From NCBI GenBank assembly GCA_002471575.1, contig DKQG01000031.1:1-36946 (forward strand): DNA of 36,946 nt, given 5' to 3'. Source of the stretch: Alphaproteobacteria bacterium UBA7314 (GTDB lineage Bacteria > Pseudomonadota > Alphaproteobacteria > MPNO01 > UBA830). The notes below the pieces were generated by a model. That model had not been told where the DNA came from. It was given only the letters and a program-made list of their open reading frames with translations, and searched no databases. Positions 25,303 through 32,673 of this stretch are shown here, piece after piece. Numbering within the stretch: the first letter of the stretch is position 1; each line of letters starts with the position of its first letter. The translations under genes and the position numbers were made by a program.

Positions 25303-26067
25303 ATGAGCAGCCAGATTTTCAGAATGCCCTCAATCCGGGAAATCAATCCCGACGACCCGATGGGAAAGCTGCGCCAAGACCTACTGTTCGCCTTTCACAT
25401 CGTCCACATGCTCGGACAGCCGAGCGGGATGGGCAGCCATCTGACGGCGCGGTTACCCGGGTCCGAAACGTTTCTGTTCCATGTGCACAATTTCGGTTTC
25501 GGCGAAGTCACGCCCGACCTGATCCACGAGGCGGATTTCGAACTGAAAGTCCTGTCGGGTCAAAACGTCGACATCAATCCAACCCTGCACATTCACACCT
25601 GTATATACGCCGCGCGGCCCGACGTTACCTGCATTCTCCATACCCATGCGAAGCATGTCACGGCGCTGAGCGCGACCGGTGAAAATATTACCGTTTTGAC
25701 ACAGGGCGGCGCGCGCCTCTACGACGAATGCGTTCTGTTCGACGAGGACGACGGCGTCGCACTGGGCAAGGAACCCGGCTCTGCCATGGCGAAGGCTCTG
25801 GCCGACCGTTCCTGCATGGTTCTGAAAAACCACGGGCTTCTGACGGCCGCGCCGTCGATCCCCGCGGCGGTCATCCTTGCGGATACGATGGAAAAAGAAG
25901 CTGAAATTCAACTAAGGGCGATGGCGGCCGGTGCCCTGTCGCCCCCTTCCGCCGACGGCAGCAAACGGACCAAGGAATATCTGTTCAACGAAAAGATGTT
26001 CGGCCGCGGATGGACGTTCTTGCTGCGCAAGCTGGCGGCTCAGAAACCCGAAGTCATGCATATGTAG
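25303..26067 (+). CDS. Class II aldolase/adducin family protein
   Basis: This 254-residue protein has the class II aldolase/adducin fold that uses a divalent metal. Metal-binding His residues are visible in HIHTCIY (about 97-103) and LHTHAKHV (about 112-119), and the third in KNHGLL (about 180-185). The substrate side has GMGSHLTARLPG, where sugar-phosphate aldolases have GN.S.R. This differs from FucA/AraD phosphate-binding motifs, so a true sugar-phosphate aldolase is less certain, and the protein may be one of the many uncharacterised members acting on carboxylic substrates. GGGAGG precedes the ATG by six bases, a strong site. It ends seven bases before the convergent Nudix gene. Confidence 0.88.
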   Translation: MSSQIFRMPSIREINPDDPMGKLRQDLLFAFHIVHMLGQPSGMGSHLTARLPGSETFLFHVHNFGFGEVTPDLIHEADFELKVLSGQNVDINPTLHIHTCIYAARPDVTCILHTHAKHVTALSATGENITVLTQGGARLYDECVLFDEDDGVALGKEPGSAMAKALADRSCMVLKNHGLLTAAPSIPAAVILADTMEKEAEIQLRAMAAGALSPPSADGSKRTKEYLFNEKMFGRGWTFLLRKLAAQKPEVMHM

Positions 26068-26074
26068 CAAACCG

Positions 26075-26800
26075 TTACTGCAGGATCAGGGTGTGACGAC
26101 CGCCTTGAAGATGTTTGAAGTGGGGAATTTTCCGGCTTTTCGACTGTCGGGGCGGTTCCTCGATCAGTTTTTCGGCATAAGATAGAACGTTGCGGGTCAC
26201 ATTGGCGAGCTCGAAATCCTGTGTTTCCCGGATCGGGATCCAGTCGAGGTTTTCCAGTTCCCCCGATCCCTGTAGATCGCCCACGACACCTTTCGACTCC
26301 ACTAAGAAAAAGCGCGCATCGAAACGCAACGGTCTGAATACCGGGGTGATCGCGCGCGCAATATATTCCAGACGATCAAGCGCCGGCGCGTATCCCGCGT
26401 CGAAAAAGCGCTCCCAGCCTGCCGGCGCAGGCCGATGAGGCAACGGATCCGGTTCGCCGATGATCAACCCGGTTTCCTCGAAAGTCTCGCGTATCGCAGC
26501 GACGGCGATCGATCGTCCCCGGCCTTTCCGCGTCGTTCGCGCAAGCTGGGCTGCCACAGCCGGGCGCAGTTCGCTCGCCGACCGGATACGGGCATCCAGT
26601 CCGTCGACCCGTCCGCCGGGGAAAACATACCGATGAGGAAGAAACTGGTGCGCCCCAGTACGTTCCCCCATCACGACTTCCACTCGGCAACCCCGCTTGC
26701 GCCAGATGATAATCGTCGCTGCGTCCAGAGGACGAACTGCCTTGATACCTTCTTCTCGAACCGGTTGCGGCGGCAACGCCTTGCCGAACCTCCGCGTCAT
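26075..26800 (-). CDS. Nudix hydrolase with a split Nudix box
   Basis: This 241-residue protein should hydrolyse a nucleoside diphosphate linked to another moiety. The Nudix box is interrupted: PGGRVDG at 61-67, then about 36 residues with many Ala and Arg, then the catalytic helix AAIRETFEETGLI (101-113), which contains REUXEEXGU. Such an insertion is also known from NUDT19/RP2p-like members, which act on CoA and related compounds, so that subgroup is the best guess. The C-terminus has WIPIRETQDFELANVTRNVL. The ATG overlaps the stop of the IPP isomerase gene by four bases (ATGA), hence coupled translation. Confidence 0.85.
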   Translation of the reverse strand: MTRRFGKALPPQPVREEGIKAVRPLDAATIIIWRKRGCRVEVVMGERTGAHQFLPHRYVFPGGRVDGLDARIRSASELRPAVAAQLARTTRKGRGRSIAVAAIRETFEETGLIIGEPDPLPHRPAPAGWERFFDAGYAPALDRLEYIARAITPVFRPLRFDARFFLVESKGVVGDLQGSGELENLDWIPIRETQDFELANVTRNVLSYAEKLIEEPPRQSKSRKIPHFKHLQGGRHTLILQ

Positions 26801-27840
26801 ACAAGCTCCCCGTAAGCAACGTTACGCAGGACCGCCTGCCGAAGCGCTGGGATATCACGGCTTCCCGTACAAAACATCGCGATCTTCAATTCCTCCACTA
26901 CGGCGGACAATTGGTTTTCAACCGCCTTGGCCGTCTCCATCGCCGATCCAAGCGCCGGCGCGCCCATGCCCACGAGATCTGCCCCGAGCCTGATAGCCTT
27001 TGCGGCATCGATCCCGGTCCTTACACCGCCGGACGCAATAACCGGTGTATTGGGCAAGGCAGCACGAACATCGGTCAACGCGCGCGCGGTCGGTATACCC
27101 CATCCGGCGAAGCTATGGGCAACCCGCCGCATCTTTTCGTCAAGCTGGCGATGCGCCTCGACCTCGCTCCAACTGGTACCGCCAGCCCCCGCAACGTCGA
27201 TCCCAGCGACGCCAATATCCGCTAGCCGCCGCGCCAGCGCACCAGAAATGCCGTTGCCGACCTCTTTCACGATGACAGGCACATCCGACGCCCCGGCCAA
27301 TTTGCCAATTTTCTCGAGAACGCCCGCCCAGTTTCTATCACCTTCCGCCTGCACGGCTTCCTGAAGTGGATTGAGGTGCAGAAACAGCGCATCGGCGCCG
27401 ATCATATCAACAGCCTTTCGCGCATCATCCGGGGTAAAGCCGTAATTGAACTGAATAGCGCCGAGGTTTGCGAACAAAAGAATATCCGGCGCGACCGAAC
27501 GCACACGAAACGTATCCGCGAACATCGGATCGACGATGGCCGCGCGCTGGGAACCGACACCCATCGCAATTTCCATTTCCTGGGCTGCCTCAGCAAGGTG
27601 TCGGTTAATGTTTTGGGCGATGTCGGTTCCACCCGTCATGCTGGATATTAGCAGCGGCGCCGCCAGTGTTTTTCCGAAAATAGGACTTCGTAAATCTATG
27701 TCGTCAAGATCGATTTCGGGCAATGCAACGTGTTCAAAATACACATGCTCGAAGCCGGTCGTAATCCCCTTCGCGCCAACATCCTCAGACAGGACGGTAT
27801 CGATGTGGGCGCGTTTCCGGTGCTCGATATCGGATGTCAT
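26797..27840 (-). CDS. fni: Type 2 isopentenyl-diphosphate delta-isomerase
   Basis: This 347-residue FMN-dependent TIM-barrel enzyme interconverts IPP and DMAPP, the C5 units for isoprenoids. Landmarks are an N-terminal RKRAHIDTVL (8-17), LLISSMTGGT, MGVGSQRAAI (about 93-102), FANLGAIQ, LHLNPLQEAVQ with the catalytic Gln region, PVIVKEVGNGIS, IDVAGAGGTSW, ASGGVRTG and LGADLVGMGAP, all characteristic of IDI-2 and distinguishing it from the Zn/Mg-dependent type 1. It lies 15 bases after the DUF3891 gene and overlaps the Nudix gene. The ribosome binding site is poor, consistent with coupling to upstream translation. Confidence 0.95.
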   Translation of the reverse strand: MTSDIEHRKRAHIDTVLSEDVGAKGITTGFEHVYFEHVALPEIDLDDIDLRSPIFGKTLAAPLLISSMTGGTDIAQNINRHLAEAAQEMEIAMGVGSQRAAIVDPMFADTFRVRSVAPDILLFANLGAIQFNYGFTPDDARKAVDMIGADALFLHLNPLQEAVQAEGDRNWAGVLEKIGKLAGASDVPVIVKEVGNGISGALARRLADIGVAGIDVAGAGGTSWSEVEAHRQLDEKMRRVAHSFAGWGIPTARALTDVRAALPNTPVIASGGVRTGIDAAKAIRLGADLVGMGAPALGSAMETAKAVENQLSAVVEELKIAMFCTGSRDIPALRQAVLRNVAYGELV

Positions 27841-27855
27841 CGCTTTTACTGAGGA

Positions 27856-28679
27856 TCAGCCGACGCTATCGAGAACCGAAAGCGTCACAACCTGCTTTTC
27901 TATGGGCAGTTTAGACGCTTCGGGTGCCGTTTTCGTCCCAGACGCGGCCGGTTGCATATACCGACCCTCGAACGACACCTGCAGGCTCTCACCGTAAACC
28001 GGCCACGGGGACGCTTCATAGCGGTCTTCCGACATCGGCGTAATGGTGACATCGACATCTCGGTTTGCGGACATCGGCACATGCGGAAAGACCGCCTTTT
28101 CCCGCGCCCCATCGTGAATGCGATTGAAATAAAGGGCCAGCGTGTCGAAGAACTGAAGTTGCTTGTATGAATGCATCAGGTTGCTTTCGTCGACTTTGCT
28201 CGCGCTTTCCCTGTCCGCCCGCAAGATGGATTTGAGCCGCTCCTGCCGGGCTTCCTCGCCCGCCAGCATTTTTCCGCCGCCGGCACATTCTGTTCAGCGA
28301 CCTTGTCCAGCAGCACCACATCGGACAGCCCGCACCGGCCGTTATACAATCCCCAGGAATGCATGCTCGACAGCAGGCCCGAAAAAGGGTCGTGCCGTTC
28401 GTTAAAATCGGGTGAGCCACAACTCGTTTTCATGATCAGCTCGAACGGTGTTTCAGCGGGATTGTAAGGACAGCCCGTGTTCGGATCGACGCGGAACTCC
28501 GCATCAAGATCTGCCCACCCGGCGTCATGGTTGGCAATGATATAGCGGGATGCCTCATCTTCTGCAGGCTCGAAGTCCGCATTTCCGAATGCTTCCGCAA
28601 GCTGATCCGACAGCGCGGTATGCCCTGACAGCCGCATTACAAAACGTGGCGCCCCTTCGGCGGCGGTCTGAACGATCAT
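27856..28679 (-). pseudogene. DUF3891 family protein, frameshifted at an A5 run
   Basis: Two overlapping minus-strand frames join into one DUF3891 protein of about 274 residues, a family of unknown function. The first frame (28679 downwards) reads MIVQTAAEGAP, YIIANHDAGWADLD, FELIMKTSCGSPDF, WGLYNGRCGLSDVVLLDKVAEQN and AAEK, then degenerates. The second starts at ATG 28269 and continues naturally with MLAGEEARQERLKSIL, then YKQLQFFDTLALYFNRIH, the typical second half. Adding one A to the run at plus-strand 28269-28273 (AAAAA on the minus strand) restores the full protein. Both halves keep good coding character. A sequencing slip, a fresh inactivating mutation or real slippage are all possible. 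GAGG stands before the first ATG. Confidence 0.8.
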
Positions 28680-28691
28680 GACGTCCTCAAG

Positions 28692-28723
28692 AAAAAAAGC
28701 TGCCTCCGGATGGGAAGCAGCTT
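28692..28723 (-). terminator. Rho-independent terminator after the GcrA-like gene
   Basis: On the minus strand AAGCTGC (plus 28717-28723) pairs with GCAGCTT (plus 28697-28703), extended by TCC/GGA inside, and is followed by seven T (plus 28692-28698). It ends 12 bases before the ATG of the DUF3891 gene, so it ends the GcrA-like transcript or attenuates entry into the DUF3891-fni-Nudix genes. Confidence 0.8.
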
Positions 28724-28780
28724 ATCAAGCACAGAACTCGTGGTCGACCTGCGACGCGCGGCCGACGCCCCAGAGACAGG

Positions 28781-28990
28781 CTACGCGACCTTCCGGCGTG
28801 GCTCCGGCTCACGATAGGCCATCTCAACATGTTTCGGGCAATACGAGTAACCCTCAAGCGTCTGTTCGCCGCAGAAATGGAAGTCCTTAGTCCCCGGTTC
28901 GCCTGACGGCCACTGGCACGTACGGAAGGGTGACGGTCCGTGGTTGAACAGACGCGTAATATTGAGAATTTTTTGTTTTGTGTTGCTCAT
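28781..28990 (-). CDS. Stand-alone GcrA C-terminal (sigma-interaction) domain protein
   Basis: This 69-residue protein matches only the C-terminal part of GcrA, the alphaproteobacterial cell-cycle factor. The pattern TCQWPSGEPGTKDFHFCG, then YSYCPKHVEMAYRE, corresponds to the C.WP.G.PG…F.FCG…YC..H...AY block, with Cys25, Cys40, Cys51 and His54 as a possible metal site. In GcrA this part binds sigma-70, while the N-terminal helix-turn-helix reads methylated GANTC; that part is absent, and the 20 residues before the domain (KQKILNITRLFNHGPSPF) are not a helix-turn-helix. The start is the ATG of MSNTKQK, with GGTGAG before it; the frame could extend seven residues further. A terminator follows 57 bases after the stop. 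It could modulate sigma-70 or compete with GcrA. Confidence 0.75.
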   Translation of the reverse strand: MSNTKQKILNITRLFNHGPSPFRTCQWPSGEPGTKDFHFCGEQTLEGYSYCPKHVEMAYREPEPRRKVA

Positions 28991-29497
28991 GATACTCACC
29001 CGATTCATCACAGTGTTGCAGTACGCAATTATCCCGTTTGCGCCAAAACGAATATTTCAAACAAAATGCGCCAAACCGGCGGTGTTTGACGCGACGATAA
29101 CGAAATTATAAACCAGACCGATTCGCTAATTCAAGTGAAATCTAACTCATCAACTAAAACATACTGATTAATCGTATTTTTTCTGATTTTATAGAGCAAA
29201 ACCGGTTCTTCGGTCAATTTCGTTCAACTCGCGAGACCTGAAAATCAGTTGAATCTGATCCTTATTTTCATCTCATCGTCGACAGACGACCGGGAATGGT
29301 GCAGCGCAAAATTCATCGTTTAAATACGCATCCAACAAACATCGAGCAACTATTATAGGAAGCGGTCCCGGACCCCCTCGCCCGACAAGGGTAAAGTTGC
29401 GGAAAAGACGCCCATACCTCTCGCTGAACTAGCGCATAAGGTATTGAATCTCAAAGTAATCAATGCTCGAACGCAAAGGCGAGGACAATTTTCAGAG
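28991..29497. other. AT-rich intergenic region upstream of the GcrA-like gene
   Basis: About 500 bases without a recognisable gene, much richer in A and T than the flanking core genes. It should contain the promoter of the GcrA-like gene. Three GANTC sites (29002-29006, 29120-29124, 29251-29255) lie in its first 270 bases, and one more at about 29445; these are the CcrM methylation target. The last part (about 29360-29495) borders the end of the FkbM gene. Confidence 0.5.
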
Positions 29498-30391
29498 TTA
29501 AAGTTGCAGGTTATTAGCCGTACGGATCCATACCGACTCAGAGTCGATGACCCTTTGTTGAGCGGAGTCAACATCCTTTACATAAATAGTATTGCCACCG
29601 ATATCGAATGACCCAAGTGGCGAAACCCTTCTACTAGACGGTTCATACGAAATAGGATGAAATCCGAAAGAGGTTATGATTTTGTGTACATCAGTATCTT
29701 CAACACCAAATGATACCCCACTTCCATTAAGTTCGATAATGAGAGCCGAAACATTGTCGTTGAAAAAAAAGTCAACGCCCCCGTCTAAAACAAATTTCTC
29801 AAACCCTTCTACATCAATTTTGACGAATGAATTTCTCGTCGCCTTGAAGCAATCGTCCAATGTAATCACATCGACTTCTGTCACATCTCTATTGTTGGGG
29901 TCATTATTAACCCTATTCATACAATTTAAGTTATTGGTGAATTGTAACGTTTCTGCTTTATCGCCAACACCACGATTTATTGGTTCAACTAAATGTTCTA
30001 TTCTGTTTATTTTGATTTGATCGACAAGCCTGTCGTAGGTTGATGGCAAGGGCTCAAAAGAAACAGACTCAGCCCCAATCACACCGCTCGCGAGTATAGT
30101 GTAAGCACCTACATTTGCTCCGATATCATAAAATTTATCATCTCGCCTTAAGTAATGAAGAAGGAAACCCATATATTGATATTCCATCAATCCGCAATAT
30201 AAATTTCCAGTAAGCCCAGTTTCACCTTTAGAGACAATAAACTTGGCATCGTTTACCCAATCCACGAGAAATTTTGAATCAAACAATCTTGTAGCGAATT
30301 GATACCTAATAAACTTCAGAACAGCACTCAACCTTTCACCCTCATTAAGAGGATGCGACGCAATAAACCTAACAATTCGCAAAAAATTCAT
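29498..30391 (-). CDS. FkbM-family methyltransferase on low-GC DNA
   Basis: This 297-residue SAM-dependent O-methyltransferase belongs to the FkbM family. The SAM-binding site is FYDIGANVGAYTILAS (about 87-102), then SFEPLPSTYDRL and FVKIDVEGFEKFVLDGG, both family hallmarks. An N-terminal helical part (KFIRYQFATRLF; MEYQYMGFLLHYLRRDD) precedes it. FkbM enzymes methylate sugars of surface polysaccharides, glycolipids or natural products; no glycosyltransferase is nearby. The base composition is clearly more AT-rich than the neighbouring guaA and rlmE genes, and codon choice differs (many AAT, TTT, ATA), which points to recent acquisition. The ATG at 30391 is used; an in-frame TTG seven codons upstream is the alternative. 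No good ribosome binding site is seen. Confidence 0.85.
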   Translation of the reverse strand: MNFLRIVRFIASHPLNEGERLSAVLKFIRYQFATRLFDSKFLVDWVNDAKFIVSKGETGLTGNLYCGLMEYQYMGFLLHYLRRDDKFYDIGANVGAYTILASGVIGAESVSFEPLPSTYDRLVDQIKINRIEHLVEPINRGVGDKAETLQFTNNLNCMNRVNNDPNNRDVTEVDVITLDDCFKATRNSFVKIDVEGFEKFVLDGGVDFFFNDNVSALIIELNGSGVSFGVEDTDVHKIITSFGFHPISYEPSSRRVSPLGSFDIGGNTIYVKDVDSAQQRVIDSESVWIRTANNLQL

Positions 30392-30551
30392 TTTAAGTAT
30401 CGCTGGCTGCAAATGCGATCAATTGTTCAATCACAAAACAAATGTTCAATTTAATCGATACTGGCTCAGAAAGGCTCTATTGGCTTTCGAACTTTTTAAC
30501 AACTTGATAACCAAAAAAAACAAATAAAAACATTAAGTTAGCTGATTTGAA

Positions 30552-32108
30552 CTACTCCCACTCGATCGTGCCAGGCGGCTTTGACGTTACGTCGTAGACC
30601 ACCCGATTAATACCCCGGACTTCATTGATTATCCGGTTGGCGGTCCGCCCAAGGAACGCAATGTCGTAGGGATAAAAATCCGCCGTCATACCGTCGGTCG
30701 ACGTCACTGCCCTTAGCGCACATACATTGTCGTAGGTGCGCGCATCGCCCATGACCCCGACGGTCTGAACCGGCAATAAAACCGCGAAGGCCTGCCATAT
30801 GTCGTCGTACAAACCCGCGTTCCTGATTTCTTCGAGGTAGATCGCGTCGGCCTTTCGCAGCACGTCTAGCTTGTCGCGTGTGATGTCACCAGGGATCCTG
30901 ATGGCTAGGCCAGGCCCAGGGAAAGGATGGCGACGGACGAAATTCTCCGGCAGGCCAAGTTCACGCCCGAGAGAGCGCACTTCGTCTTTGAACAATTCGC
31001 GCAGCGGTTCGACAAGGTCCAAATTCATTCGTTCCGGCAGGCCGCCAACATTGTGATGCGACTTGATAGTTACGCTGGGACCGCCGTGAAACGACACGGA
31101 TTCGATGACATCGGGGTATAGTGTCCCCTGCGCCAGAAAATCAGCCCCGCCAATATTGTTCGCTTCCTCTTCAAAGACGTCAATGAACGTGCCGCCGATG
31201 ATTTTGCGCTTTTTCTCCGGGTCGCTGACTCCCTCAAGTTTGCCGAGAAACAGGTCGGTTGCATCCCGGTGAACCAGCGGAATATTGTAGTGATCGCGGA
31301 ACAGGCTGACGACCTCATCAGCCTCGTTCAGGCGCATCATACCCGTATCGACAAATACGCAGGTGAGCTGGTCGCCGATTGCCTCGTGGAGCAGAACGGC
31401 GGCCACTGACGAATCCACGCCGCCCGAAAGACCACAGATCACCTTGCCGTCGCCGACCTGTGCCCGGACCTTTGCTATTGCCTGTTCGCGGAATGTCGCC
31501 ATCGTCCAGATTCCTGAACAACCGGCAACGTTGTGGGTGAAGTTCTGGAGCAGTTCAGCGCCGTGCGGCGTGTGAACCACCTCCGGATGAAACTGAACTG
31601 CATAGAACTTGCGTTCGTCGTTTGCTATTGCGGCGTAGGGCGCGCCTTCGCTGACCCCAACCACCCGGAAACCTTCCGGTAGCACGTCCACGCGGTCGCC
31701 ATGGCTCATCCACACCTGTTCCTCGGCGCCAACGTGCCAGATGCCGTCAAAGATTGCGCAGGTCTCTGTCACACTCACCATCGCGCGGCCGAACTCTCGG
31801 TGATCGGATGTCTGCACCCGCCCGCCGAGCTGCTCGACCATGGTCTGCTGGCCATAACAAATGCCAAGTACAGGTACGCCCAGGTCGAAGACCTCGTCGG
31901 GCGCCCGTGGCGGATCTATGTCGAGAACCGACGCAGGCCCGCCGGACAGTATGACCGCCCGCGGATCGAAATCGGCAAGAGATTTCCCGGTGACCTTATT
32001 GAATGGATGAATTTCGCAATAAACCCCGCTTTCGCGAACCCGGCGCGCAATCAGCTGGGTAACCTGAGAACCGAAATCGATAATGAGGACGTGGTCGGTC
32101 GCGGTCAC
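30552..32108 (-). CDS. guaA: GMP synthase (glutamine-hydrolysing)
   Basis: This 518-residue enzyme converts XMP to GMP. The N-terminal class I amidotransferase has its nucleophile Cys84 in GICYGQQ and the His-Glu pair in FHPEVVHTPHG. The ATP-pyrophosphatase domain has SGGVDSS (about 229-235), and the C-terminal dimerisation domain has PFPGPGLAIR, RAVTSTDGMTADFYP and the terminal PPGTIEWE. The start is GTG, three bases after the stop of the acetyltransferase gene, so it is coupled to the guaB-GNAT genes. TAG is its stop codon, which shows that TAG works as a terminator in this genome. Confidence 0.97.
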   Translation of the reverse strand: MTATDHVLIIDFGSQVTQLIARRVRESGVYCEIHPFNKVTGKSLADFDPRAVILSGGPASVLDIDPPRAPDEVFDLGVPVLGICYGQQTMVEQLGGRVQTSDHREFGRAMVSVTETCAIFDGIWHVGAEEQVWMSHGDRVDVLPEGFRVVGVSEGAPYAAIANDERKFYAVQFHPEVVHTPHGAELLQNFTHNVAGCSGIWTMATFREQAIAKVRAQVGDGKVICGLSGGVDSSVAAVLLHEAIGDQLTCVFVDTGMMRLNEADEVVSLFRDHYNIPLVHRDATDLFLGKLEGVSDPEKKRKIIGGTFIDVFEEEANNIGGADFLAQGTLYPDVIESVSFHGGPSVTIKSHHNVGGLPERMNLDLVEPLRELFKDEVRSLGRELGLPENFVRRHPFPGPGLAIRIPGDITRDKLDVLRKADAIYLEEIRNAGLYDDIWQAFAVLLPVQTVGVMGDARTYDNVCALRAVTSTDGMTADFYPYDIAFLGRTANRIINEVRGINRVVYDVTSKPPGTIEWE

Positions 32109-32111
32109 GGT

Positions 32112-32669
32112 TCAGCTGCTTCCCCAGACGGCGAGCTCTGCAGTGTCGTTCCAGGCGTACCCGACTTCCTCGACATTTTCTGTGCCGACTTTGCTCGGCC
32201 GGCGGGCGACCAGAGACCCGCCCATGGCCTCGTAGAAATACCGCGACGGATTACCAACAAGACACCACACGATGACCGACGGCCCCCGCACTTCCCCAAC
32301 TGCTGCCACGGTGCTTGCAAAAAGCTGCCTGCCCGCGCCGACGCCATGAAATTCGTCACGAAGATAAATGGTGTAAACCTCCGCCCCGTAGGGCAGCGAC
32401 GGGTGGCGCGACGGCCCGGCACTGCAAAAACCGGCCACCTCGCCCTCGCCTGTTTCCGCAACATACACGAAATGATTGCGGCGAAGCCGGCCAAGCACGG
32501 AGCGCCACCACCGGGCTTCGTGCTGGTTTGAACTCAGATTCAGGAGTATCTCCTCGGGCAGGATGCCGGCATAGGTAGACCGCCAGCTTTCTACATGGAC
32601 TAGCGCAATCTCCGCCGCATCCTCGGCGACGGCGGGACGTATACTTATTTCCGTCGTGATCTCGACCAT
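32112..32669 (-). CDS. GNAT-family N-acetyltransferase
   Basis: This 185-residue acetyl-CoA-dependent acetyltransferase has the GNAT fold. It starts with SIRPAVAEDAAEIALVHVESWRSTYAGILPEE, the usual first strand and helices, then HFVYVAETGEGEVAGFCSAG, VYTIYLRDEFHGVGAGRQLF with the acetyl-CoA loop motif (HGVGAGR fits Q/RxxGxG/A), and NPSRYFYEAMGGSLVARRP. The substrate is not known. The start is the ATG of MVEITTEI, five bases after the guaB stop. It lies between guaB and guaA in the same transcript, an insertion in a purine operon that may or may not have a functional link. Confidence 0.88.
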   Translation of the reverse strand: MVEITTEISIRPAVAEDAAEIALVHVESWRSTYAGILPEEILLNLSSNQHEARWWRSVLGRLRRNHFVYVAETGEGEVAGFCSAGPSRHPSLPYGAEVYTIYLRDEFHGVGAGRQLFASTVAAVGEVRGPSVIVWCLVGNPSRYFYEAMGGSLVARRPSKVGTENVEEVGYAWNDTAELAVWGSS

Positions 32670-32673
32670 TGGA

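Noticed and set aside
24906..28990. DUF2794, aldolase, Nudix, IPP isomerase and DUF3891 as a new biosynthetic or defence system
   Set aside because: Orientation changes, a terminator within the group and housekeeping family membership argue against one functional module; only fni and Nudix are truly coupled.
29360..29574. Open frame containing LPLSGEGVRD at the end of the AT-rich gap
   Set aside because: It overlaps the end of the FkbM gene in another frame and resembles the translation of a common intergenic repeat, not a protein.
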